Positions 1 to 5,388 of a stretch of 9,319 nucleotides of DNA are shown piece after piece. This DNA is from Streptomyces sp. NRRL WC-3549 (lineage in GTDB: Bacteria; Actinomycetota; Actinomycetes; Streptomycetales; Streptomycetaceae), in assembly GCF_000721935.1 (NCBI RefSeq), contig NZ_KL585419.1:16475-25793 (forward strand), read 5' to 3'. The number at the start of each line of letters is the position of its first letter. Position 1 is the first letter of the stretch. Both the position numbers and the translations under genes were made by a program. The notes under the pieces were generated by a model. The model was given only the letters and a program-made list of their open reading frames with translations. It was not told the origin of the DNA and ran no database searches.

Positions 1-18
1 GATGTGTATAAGAGACAG
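1..18 (+). other. Residual Nextera/Tn5 mosaic-end adapter (sequencing artefact)
   Basis: The first 18 bases match the 19-bp synthetic Tn5 mosaic end used in Nextera tagmentation libraries, lacking only its first A. The synthetic hybrid end differs from both natural IS50 ends, so this is adapter carried into the assembly and not a biological transposon end. Genomic sequence begins at about base 19. The apparent coding frame across bases 2-220 is therefore spurious. Confidence 0.95.
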
Positions 19-109
19 GCATGAGGCTGCGGCCGATGCGCTGCATGACGGCCATGACGCCCGCACCCTTCTTCTTCCCGGGTGCCGCCGTAGCGGTATC
101 CGTACTCAT
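19..109 (-). CDS. nagE2: PTS permease EIIC, N-acetylglucosamine type (NagE2-like), N-terminus only
   Basis: Only the first 30 codons are present; the gene runs off the left contig end. The ATG at 109-107 is preceded by GGAGG (116-120) with a 6-nt spacer, which fixes the start. The visible peptide begins MSTDTATAAPGKKK and continues to MQRIGRSLM. That last stretch parallels the QKVGRSLQ segment just before the first membrane helix of the neighbouring NagE1. In the family this protein is the sugar-translocating membrane subunit of a phosphotransferase system; in S. coelicolor NagE2 is the functional GlcNAc permease. Two dre-like operators lie about 85-117 bp upstream, which fits control by DasR. 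The name rests on operators, neighbours and gene order more than on the short fragment, and the bases next to the adapter could contain errors. Confidence 0.75.
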
Positions 110-193
110 CAACTTCCTCCATGGGGCAAGGTGCCGCCCAGGTCTTGGATGAGGGGAGGCGGCGACTCTGAGAACGCGGCGGGGAGACGGCCG

Positions 194-209
194 CATGGTC
201 TGGACCACT
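194..209. promoter_or_regulatory. DasR operator (dre) candidate A, upstream of nagE2
   Basis: The 16-mer catggtctggaccact matches the dre consensus A(C/G)TGGTCTAGACCA(C/G)T at 13 positions, and its core TGGTCTGGACCA is nearly palindromic. It lies about 85 bp upstream of the nagE2 start. Its centre is 17 bp from the centre of a second, better site. DasR is a GntR-family repressor of GlcNAc and chitin genes that is released by glucosamine-6-phosphate. Confidence 0.7.
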
Positions 210-210
210 C

Positions 211-226
211 AGTGGTGTAGACCAGT
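211..226. promoter_or_regulatory. DasR operator (dre) candidate B, upstream of nagE2
   Basis: The 16-mer agtggtgtagaccagt departs from the A(C/G)TGGTCTAGACCA(C/G)T consensus at one central base (G for C). Together with site A it makes a tandem operator between the nagE1 terminator and nagE2, so nagE2 should have its own DasR-controlled promoter. I could not assign convincing -35 and -10 boxes around it. Confidence 0.85.
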
Positions 227-325
227 TTTAGCACGGTGAGGGTTAGATAAGGAACCTGCAATTTCCCTCCTTGACGGCGGGTAGTCCCACCGCCATCCAG
301 GGTGACCGTACGCGGACACGGCGAA

Positions 326-351
326 GCCCCCGGACCGTACGGTCCGGGGGC
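326..351 (-). terminator. Hairpin terminator downstream of nagE1
   Basis: A perfect 26-base palindrome (gcccccggacc, a gtac-type centre, and the mirror arm) lies about 30 bp past the nagE1 stop. There is no U-tract, as is common for Streptomyces terminators. It separates nagE1 from the operator region of nagE2, so the two permease genes are probably separate transcripts. Being symmetric, it could act in both directions. Confidence 0.75.
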
Positions 352-380
352 CGGGCGAGCGGCGCGTTCCCTGGCTCGGG

Positions 381-1640
381 CTACTTCGTGAGGTCCTCCT
401 CGATTCTCTTCTCCTCCTCCTCGGGCTCCCTCCCCGGCGTCGGAAGGTCGAACCTGGTGATCGCGAACCGGAAGACCACGTAATAGACGACCGCGAAGCA
501 CAGTCCGATCGGGATGATCAGCCAGGGTCTGGTGTCCAGGTGCCAGTTGACGACGTAGTCGATCAGCCCCGCCGAGAAGCTGAACCCCGCGTGCACCCCC
601 AGGGCCCACGTCACCCCCATCGAGACCCCGGTGAGGACCGCGTGCACCCCGTACAGCAGCGGTGCGACGAACATGAACGAGAACTCCAGCGGTTCCGTCA
701 CCCCCGTCACGAACGACGTCAGCGCCACGGACAGCATTAGACCCGCCACTTCCTTGCGGCGCTCGGGCCGCGCGGTGTGCGCGATCGCCAGTGCCGCGGC
801 CGGCAGGCCGAACATCATGATCGGGAAGAACCCGGAGGTGAACTGCCCCGCCGACGGGTCCTGCGCGAAGAACCGGGAGATGTCGCCCTGGACGGTCTGG
901 CCGTCGCCCCCGGTGAACTCGCCCGCCTGGAACCAGAAGAACGTGTTCAGGAACTGGTGCATGCCGATCGGGATCAGCAACCGGTTCGCGAAGCCGAAGA
1001 TCGCCGCGCCCCACGCGCCGAGATCGATCAGCTGCTTGGAGAACCAGGTCAGCGCGTCACCCACCGGCTGCCACAACAGGCCGAACAGCACGCCGAGGAC
1101 CACGCACAGGAACGCCATCAGGATCGGCACCAGCCGGCGGCCGTTGAAGAAGCCCAGCCAGTCGACCAGCCTCGTACGGTGGAAGCGCTGCCACACCACG
1201 GCGGTCAGCAGGCCGATGAGGATGCCGCCCAGGACCCCGGGGTTCTGCGGTTCGCCCTCGGGAAGGGCCTCGGTCACCGAGCCGGCCACCGGGAACGCCC
1301 CCAGCACCCCCCGGTACACGAGGAAGCCGACGACCGCGGCGAGAGCCGTCGAGCCGTCGGCCTTCTTCGCGAAGCCGATCGCGACGCCGATGCAGAACAG
1401 CAGGGGGAGTCCGACCGTACCGTCCAGGATGGCGTTGCCGCCGTTGAGCAGGACCTTGGAGGTCTTGTCCCAGAAGGCGCCGTGCAGATACGAGTCGAAG
1501 AGGTTGCCGAGGCTGACGAGCAGACCGGCCGCCGGCAGTACGGCCACCGGCAACTGCAGGCTGCGGCCCACTTTCTGCAGCCCCTGGACCGGGCCGTTCC
1601 ACCACCTCCGCCCTGGTGCTGTCGCCGCGTTCGCACTCAT
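381..1640 (-). CDS. nagE1: PTS permease EIIC, N-acetylglucosamine type (NagE1-like)
   Basis: A 419-residue integral membrane protein of the glucose/GlcNAc EIIC superfamily (PTS_EIIC domain over about residues 25-385), without fused EIIB or EIIA. Visible signatures: LQLPVAVLPAAGLL at 29-41, the GMHQF histidine segment (His228), and GVTEPLEF at 313-320, the hallmark active-site motif of these permeases. The tail from residue 402 is acidic and cytoplasmic (EPEEEEKRIEEDL). It moves the sugar across the membrane while accepting phosphate from a partner EIIB, here most likely NagF encoded divergently. The ATG at 1640 is chosen because GGGAGG sits 6 nt upstream; the in-frame ATG at 1646 would abut that site and the one at 1790 has none. 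A dre operator lies about 42 bp upstream. GlcNAc specificity is inferred from operator and neighbours; NagE1 may be the minor paralogue. Confidence 0.9.
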   Translation of the reverse strand: MSANAATAPGRRWWNGPVQGLQKVGRSLQLPVAVLPAAGLLVSLGNLFDSYLHGAFWDKTSKVLLNGGNAILDGTVGLPLLFCIGVAIGFAKKADGSTALAAVVGFLVYRGVLGAFPVAGSVTEALPEGEPQNPGVLGGILIGLLTAVVWQRFHRTRLVDWLGFFNGRRLVPILMAFLCVVLGVLFGLLWQPVGDALTWFSKQLIDLGAWGAAIFGFANRLLIPIGMHQFLNTFFWFQAGEFTGGDGQTVQGDISRFFAQDPSAGQFTSGFFPIMMFGLPAAALAIAHTARPERRKEVAGLMLSVALTSFVTGVTEPLEFSFMFVAPLLYGVHAVLTGVSMGVTWALGVHAGFSFSAGLIDYVVNWHLDTRPWLIIPIGLCFAVVYYVVFRFAITRFDLPTPGREPEEEEKRIEEDLTK

Positions 1641-1681
1641 CGGCATCCTCCCGAACACATCAGGTTTGGCGGTCGTCGCAG

Positions 1682-1697
1682 ACTGGTGTAGACCAGT
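1682..1697. promoter_or_regulatory. DasR operator (dre) candidate C, nagE1/nagF divergent region
   Basis: The 16-mer actggtgtagaccagt is close to perfectly palindromic and differs from the dre consensus only at the central C, which is G here as in site B. It lies 42 bp upstream of nagE1 and about 160 bp upstream of nagF. It is best placed to repress nagE1; whether it also reaches the nagF promoter is inference. Confidence 0.87.
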
Positions 1698-1710
1698 TGC
1701 GATACGGTGC

Positions 1711-1736
1711 GGAGCCCCTCCGCGAGGCGGGGCTCC
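1711..1736. promoter_or_regulatory. Inverted repeat in the divergent promoter region
   Basis: Arms ggagcccc and ggggctcc (8 bp, 1711-1718 and 1729-1736) enclose a 10-base centre that can add cc/gg pairs around a gcga loop. It lies between two diverging genes, so it is not the terminator of either. It could be a regulator site, or a leader hairpin in an upstream-initiated nagE1 transcript. I do not recognise it. Confidence 0.45.
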
Positions 1737-1756
1737 AGTGATCGTCATCATTGGGG

Positions 1757-1802
1757 ACCGTGCGGTTACCCGCCCGTGAAGTTGGGCCAACCGTGCGTTA
1801 CC
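1757..1802. repeat. Imperfect direct repeat, 33-bp period, upstream of nagF
   Basis: accgtgcggttacc (1757-1770) recurs as accgtgcgttacc (1790-1802), missing one G. The starts are 33 bp apart, close to three helical turns. Both copies lie 55-100 bp upstream of nagF, where a promoter or activator would sit. The function is unknown. Confidence 0.5.
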
Positions 1803-1858
1803 GTGACGAACGGACCCACGGTGGGCCGCCCACGCACGTAAAGACCAGGGAGAAGGAC

Positions 1859-2092
1859 ATGGCCAGCAAGGCTGAGAAGATCGTCGCCGGGCTCGGCGGT
1901 ATCGACAACATCGACGAGATCGAAGGCTGCATCACCCGCCTCCGCACCGAGGTCCACGACCCCAGCAAGGTCGACGAAGCCGCGCTCAAGGCCGCCGGCG
2001 CCCACGGCGTCGTCAAGATGGGCACCGCGATCCAGGTCGTCATCGGCACCGACGCCGACCCCATCGCCGCCGACATCGAAGACATGATGTGA
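1859..2092 (+). CDS. nagF: PTS EIIB subunit, N-acetylglucosamine type (NagF)
   Basis: A 77-residue free-standing EIIB domain of the glucose family, a normal length for this domain. The phosphocysteine motif is IEGCITRLR with Cys24, and the GTAIQVVIG segment typical of EIIB lies near the C-terminus. It takes phosphate from the cytosolic EIIA (Crr, not in this window) and passes it to the sugar in the EIIC permease, giving GlcNAc-6-phosphate. The ATG has AGGGAG 6 nt upstream, which decides the start; longer in-frame readings upstream lack this and begin in the promoter region. It is divergent from nagE1, its likely partner together with nagE2. Splitting EIIB from EIIC is the usual arrangement for the Streptomyces GlcNAc system. 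Confidence 0.93.
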   Translation: MASKAEKIVAGLGGIDNIDEIEGCITRLRTEVHDPSKVDEAALKAAGAHGVVKMGTAIQVVIGTDADPIAADIEDMM

Positions 2093-2123
2093 CCGGCTGA
2101 CAGCCACCCGGCCCGCGCAGACC

Positions 2124-2172
2124 CCGCAGGCCCCGCTCCCGCCGCTCCCCCGGCCCGGAACGGGGCCTGCGG
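2124..2172 (+). terminator. Inverted repeat, probable nagF terminator
   Basis: Perfect 12-bp arms ccgcaggccccg (2124-2135) and cggggcctgcgg (2161-2172) lie about 30 bp past the nagF stop. The 25-base C-rich loop is long for an intrinsic terminator, and there is no U-tract. Position and arm quality still make termination the simplest reading. Confidence 0.55.
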
Positions 2173-2233
2173 CGCGTACCCGTCCCGGAAGCGGGGCCCG
2201 CCGCGACCCGGACCGGGGCACCCCCCTCCGGCC

Positions 2234-2241
2234 GATAGGCT
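2234..2241 (+). promoter_or_regulatory. Leaderless-type -10 element of rph
   Basis: GATAGGCT ends 7 nt before the rph ATG (TAGGCT at 2236-2241), and no purine-rich ribosome binding site is present. With the -10 this close, transcription should start at or next to the ATG. This is the leaderless arrangement common in Streptomyces. Confidence 0.65.
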
Positions 2242-2248
2242 CGACACC

Positions 2249-2986
<738 letters not shown>

Positions 2987-3031
2987 CGAGGCGGCCGCGT
3001 ACGGCGCGCACGGCGCGTACGGCGTGGTGAC

Positions 3032-3075
3032 GGATACGGGCGCACGGGCCGGACCGTGCGCCCGTCCGCGTATCC
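3032..3075 (+). terminator. Hairpin terminator downstream of rph
   Basis: cgggcgcacgg (3037-3047) pairs perfectly with ccgtgcgcccg (3054-3064) across a 6-base loop. An outer ggata/tatcc stem is separated by a 6-base bulge. It lies about 45 bp past the rph stop and upstream of the rdgB promoter, so rph and rdgB look like separate units. Confidence 0.75.
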
Positions 3076-3113
3076 AGTCCGTCCGGGCCGGGATCGCACG
3101 GGCGGCGGCCCCT

Positions 3114-3119
3114 GATAAT
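3114..3119 (+). promoter_or_regulatory. Leaderless-type -10 element of rdgB
   Basis: GATAAT (within TGATAAT) ends 6 nt before the rdgB ATG. The aggt between them is too close to the ATG to serve as a ribosome binding site. The spacing predicts a leaderless transcript. I see no clear -35. Confidence 0.6.
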
Positions 3120-3125
3120 CGAGGT

Positions 3126-3728
3126 ATGACCCGCCTCATCCTCGCCACCCGCAACGCCGGGAAGATCACCGAACTCCACGCGATCCTCGCCGACGCCGGA
3201 CTCACCCACGACCTCGTCGGCGCGGACGCGTACCCCGACATCCCCGACGTCAAGGAGACCGGCGTCACCTTCGCCGAGAACGCCCTGCTCAAGGCCCACG
3301 CCCTGGCCCAGGCCACCGGCCACCCGGCCGTCGCCGACGACTCCGGCCTCTGCGTCGACGTCCTGGGCGGCGCCCCCGGCATCTTCTCGGCCCGCTGGTC
3401 CGGCACCCACGGCGACGACGCCGCCAACCTGGACCTGCTGCTCGCCCAGCTCTCCGACATCGACTCCCCGCACCGCGGCGCCTACTTCGCCTGCGCCGCC
3501 GCCCTGGCCCTGCCCGACGGTACGGAACGCGTGGTCGAGGGCCGACTGGCGGGCACGCTGCGCCACACCCCGGCCGGCACGCACGGCTTCGGCTACGACC
3601 CGATCCTCCAGCCCGACGGCGATTCCCGGACCTGCGCGGAACTCTCCCCGGCGGAGAAGAACGCCATCAGCCACCGCGGCAAGGCGTTCCGGGCGCTGGT
3701 GCCGGTGGTGCGGGAGCTGGTGGGCTGA
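3126..3728 (+). CDS. rdgB: XTP/dITP (non-canonical purine NTP) pyrophosphatase, RdgB/HAM1 family
   Basis: A 200-residue house-cleaning enzyme that hydrolyses ITP, dITP and XTP to the monophosphate and pyrophosphate, keeping deaminated purines out of DNA and RNA. Visible family signatures: the N-terminal substrate loop ATRNAGKI (7-14), FAENALLKA (49-57), the catalytic VADDSGLCVD segment with Asp71 and Asp72, GAPGIFSARW, the GFGYDP purine-recognition segment, and SHRGKA near the C-terminus. The ATG at 3126 gives the N-terminus typical of the family. An in-frame upstream ATG at 3024 would add 34 residues encoded by the rph terminator region and is rejected. It stands alone, with its own promoter element and a convergent terminator shared with tRNA-Leu. 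Confidence 0.96.
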   Translation: MTRLILATRNAGKITELHAILADAGLTHDLVGADAYPDIPDVKETGVTFAENALLKAHALAQATGHPAVADDSGLCVDVLGGAPGIFSARWSGTHGDDAANLDLLLAQLSDIDSPHRGAYFACAAALALPDGTERVVEGRLAGTLRHTPAGTHGFGYDPILQPDGDSRTCAELSPAEKNAISHRGKAFRALVPVVRELVG

Positions 3729-3745
3729 GTCCCCGGACATGGAAA

Positions 3746-3778
3746 CGGCCTGCGAATCGATCCTTGATTCGCAGGCCG
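3746..3778. terminator. Bidirectional hairpin terminator between rdgB and tRNA-Leu
   Basis: Perfect 13-bp arms cggcctgcgaatc and gattcgcaggccg enclose a 7-base loop. It lies 18 bp past the rdgB stop and 8 bp past the tRNA 3' end on the opposite strand, so it can serve both converging genes. Confidence 0.88.
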
Positions 3779-3785
3779 CTCTCGG

Positions 3786-3870
3786 TGCGGCGGAAGGGAT
3801 TCGAACCCTCAAGCCGTTTCACGGGCCACAGATCCTAAGTCTGCTGTGTCGCCAGTTGCACCACCGCCGC
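3786..3870 (-). tRNA. tRNA-Leu, anticodon UAG
   Basis: An 85-nt class II tRNA. The acceptor arms GCGGCGG and CCGCCGC pair perfectly, with discriminator A at 3786. The anticodon stem GCAGA/TCTGT encloses the loop CTTAGGA, giving anticodon TAG (bases 3835-3837), which reads CUA codons. A long variable arm with cccg/cggc pairing follows, and the T arm carries the invariant GGTTCGAATCC. CCA is not encoded (CCG follows the discriminator) and must be added enzymatically, which is common in Streptomyces. Two HNH genes end 31 bp upstream on the same strand. Confidence 0.96.
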
Positions 3871-3882
3871 TAGCCGCCTGCC

Positions 3883-3888
3883 ATCGTA
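3883..3888 (-). promoter_or_regulatory. Possible tRNA-Leu -10 element
   Basis: On the minus strand TACGAT ends 12 nt before the mature tRNA 5' end, a plausible -10 position. No good -35 is visible about 17 bp upstream. The tRNA could instead be transcribed by read-through from the HNH genes, since no terminator separates them. Confidence 0.35.
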
Positions 3889-3901
3889 CCGGGCGGGCCG
3901 C

Positions 3902-4588
3902 CTACGTGGTGAGCGAGTCTCCAGGGTGCACTGCGCGGCGTGCGCCCCCTCGGCACCACGTGGTGGTGACGGCGTGACAGTTCGGGCACAGGAGCCGCAG
4001 GTTCTCAGCACGGTCGTCGCTCCAGTCGCCGTTGATGTGGTCGACCTCCAGGGTGATCGGGCTGCCGCGCCAGACCGGATCGCGTCCGCACTCGCCGCAC
4101 CGCTCGGCCACGCCGATCTCGGCCAGGGCCCGACGCAGGAGCACCGTCTTGGTGCGGTGCTTACCGTCATGCTTCACCAGTAGGTCTTCGGGGCGCCTGG
4201 TGGGGGTGGGACCCGGGCTGCCGCGCTGGTGCGCCTGACCGAGGAAGTGTGAGGTCGTCATGGCTTCCTCCGCGATCCACTGGCGCAGGAGGTGCCGCTG
4301 ATGCCTGTTGTCCCGGCGGCCGAGTCTGCGTAGCAGCTCCGCCCAGGAGTGGGAGGTCGCCACGGCCTCACAGAGTGTATCCCGGGCCGGGCGCGAGGCG
4401 ACCGTACCGGAGCCGCAGGAGCCGAAGTGGGAGACGTCGATCCCGAAGTGGGCGAACCGCCGTAACAGATGGCGCCGGAGGTGTCCGTAGGGAGGAGTGC
4501 CGAAGAACGCTATGACCTCATCGATGTCGGAGCACTCTTTGGCGGCACTGGTCAACTGCTCACGGGTGTACTGCTTCCTTCGGCTCAC
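3902..4588 (-). CDS. HNH endonuclease with two N-terminal HTH-like repeats (downstream paralogue)
   Basis: A 228-residue protein. Its C-terminus is an HNH (beta-beta-alpha metal) nuclease with zinc-ribbon cysteines Cys164/Cys167 and Cys201/Cys204, the catalytic VDHINGD segment (His184), ENLRLL, and PNCH ending at His205. The N-terminus holds two diverged repeats, about residues 7-55 and 68-115. Each runs from a helix with Leu/Ala, through a helix-turn-helix-like core (WAELLRRLG in repeat 2), to a terminal S-H-F; these look like DNA-binding modules. The start is GTG overlapping the TGA of the upstream paralogue by 4 nt (GTGA), implying translational coupling; frames extending further upstream only antisense-read that neighbour. 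The two proteins share all domains, so they arose by tandem duplication. Family members occur as stand-alone, homing-like or phage-associated nucleases; target and function are unknown, and no methylase, integrase or toxin partner is present. Confidence 0.88.
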   Translation of the reverse strand: MSRRKQYTREQLTSAAKECSDIDEVIAFFGTPPYGHLRRHLLRRFAHFGIDVSHFGSCGSGTVASRPARDTLCEAVATSHSWAELLRRLGRRDNRHQRHLLRQWIAEEAMTTSHFLGQAHQRGSPGPTPTRRPEDLLVKHDGKHRTKTVLLRRALAEIGVAERCGECGRDPVWRGSPITLEVDHINGDWSDDRAENLRLLCPNCHAVTTTWCRGGARRAVHPGDSLTT

Positions 4589-5241
4589 CGGTCGCCGCTC
4601 CTCGCGCGGTGTCCCTTGGCGCGACCGCGATACGTGTCGGTCGCCGAGTGGCAGTTGGGGCACAGGAGCCGCAGGTTCTCCAGGCGGTTGTCGCGCCAGT
4701 CCCCGTTGACGTGGTCCACCTCGAGTGGGAGCGGGCGCCCGCGCCAGAGGGGTTCCGTTCCGCAGAGAATGCAGCGTTCCGCGATGCCGTGTGCCGACAT
4801 GGCCGACTTGAGGCGGGCGCCGGGCACGCGGCGAGCGTGCGGGGACGTGTCCTCCACCAGCAGCTCTTCGGGGGTGCGCCGACGCTGCTTCGTCCCGGTC
4901 CGGGGTAGCTGGGTGAAGTGCGTGGTGTCGATGCCGTATGCCTTGATGCGTCGGCTGATGTTGGTGTGGTGGCCCCCCACCGCTTCGAGGCCGAGACGCT
5001 GGAGCACCTCGTACACACTTGTCGACGCGGCCACCGCGGGCTCGAGGATCTCCCTGGTCCAGCGGGCGTTCTCCCGCTCGAAGTGCCCGGTGGCGATGCC
5101 CATCTTCCTCATGCGGTCCCGAACGTACCGTCGTGTCGAACTCTTCGGGTGGACCCCGAGCTTTGTCAGTGCCTCCGAAAGGGTCCGTGACGACGACGCT
5201 GCCTCTGTGAGGCGCTCGCGCGTGTAGGGGCTTGCCGGCAT
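4585..5241 (-). CDS. HNH endonuclease with two N-terminal HTH-like repeats (upstream paralogue)
   Basis: A 218-residue paralogue of the next gene. HTH-like repeats lie at about 6-54 (ending GIATGHF) and 59-109 (YEVLQRLG core, ending GIDTTHF), followed by a basic linker TKQRRRTPEELL and the HNH domain. The domain has Cys157/Cys160, VDHVNGD with His177, ENLRLL, Cys194/Cys197 and His198. All expected metal and zinc ligands are present, so it should be an active metal-dependent nuclease. The ATG has GGAGGG 5 nt upstream, a strong site that decides the start. It is the first gene of a two-gene unit and overlaps the second by 4 nt. Neither neighbour (tRNA-Leu, proP) is functionally related, which suggests an acquired cassette. 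The repeats are better conserved here than in the downstream copy. Confidence 0.88.
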   Translation of the reverse strand: MPASPYTRERLTEAASSSRTLSEALTKLGVHPKSSTRRYVRDRMRKMGIATGHFERENARWTREILEPAVAASTSVYEVLQRLGLEAVGGHHTNISRRIKAYGIDTTHFTQLPRTGTKQRRRTPEELLVEDTSPHARRVPGARLKSAMSAHGIAERCILCGTEPLWRGRPLPLEVDHVNGDWRDNRLENLRLLCPNCHSATDTYRGRAKGHRARSGDR

Positions 5242-5290
5242 GCTTCCCTCCCTGTGTGACCGGGCGTTCGAGGTCTCGTACGGAGCAACG

Positions 5291-5319
5291 ATCCGTTAAT
5301 CGGATGGTCACGTCCGCAA
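5291..5319 (-). promoter_or_regulatory. Possible promoter of the HNH gene pair
   Basis: On the minus strand TTGCGG (5319-5314) and ACGGAT (5296-5291) are 17 bp apart, resembling a Streptomyces TTGAC-n17-TAGGAT promoter. This would give a leader of about 43 nt. The -10 overlaps a small atccg/cggat inverted repeat (5291-5305), a conceivable repressor site. Confidence 0.4.
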
Positions 5320-5333
5320 TGCGATGAGATGTG

Positions 5334-5375
5334 GAAGGGCCCGTACCGCTTCCGGTGAAGCGGTACGGGCCCTTC
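5334..5375 (-). terminator. Strong hairpin terminator of proP
   Basis: An 18-bp perfect stem (gaagggcccgtaccgctt and its complement) with a 6-base loop begins 14 bp past the proP stop. It is the most stable-looking hairpin in the window. It may also block transcription into proP from the other side. Confidence 0.93.
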
Positions 5376-5388
5376 GGCAGTGGCTGGG

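Noticed and set aside
631..1779. Plus-strand reading frames opposite nagE1
   Set aside because: They are shadows of the permease gene, with no ribosome binding site and no family features.
1641..1790. Earlier in-frame starts for nagE1 (ATG at 1646 or 1790)
   Set aside because: The ATG at 1646 abuts the GGGAGG site with no spacer. The one at 1790 would translate through the dre operator and lacks a ribosome site.
3726..3870. Integration site of a mobile island at tRNA-Leu
   Set aside because: No duplicated tRNA 3' fragment or integrase gene is seen, and the HNH pair lies on the 5' side of the tRNA.
4589..5311. A single fused 469-residue HNH protein spanning both paralogues
   Set aside because: The upstream part of that frame is an out-of-frame reading of the first HNH gene. 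The GTGA overlap and the YTREQ start define a separate gene.
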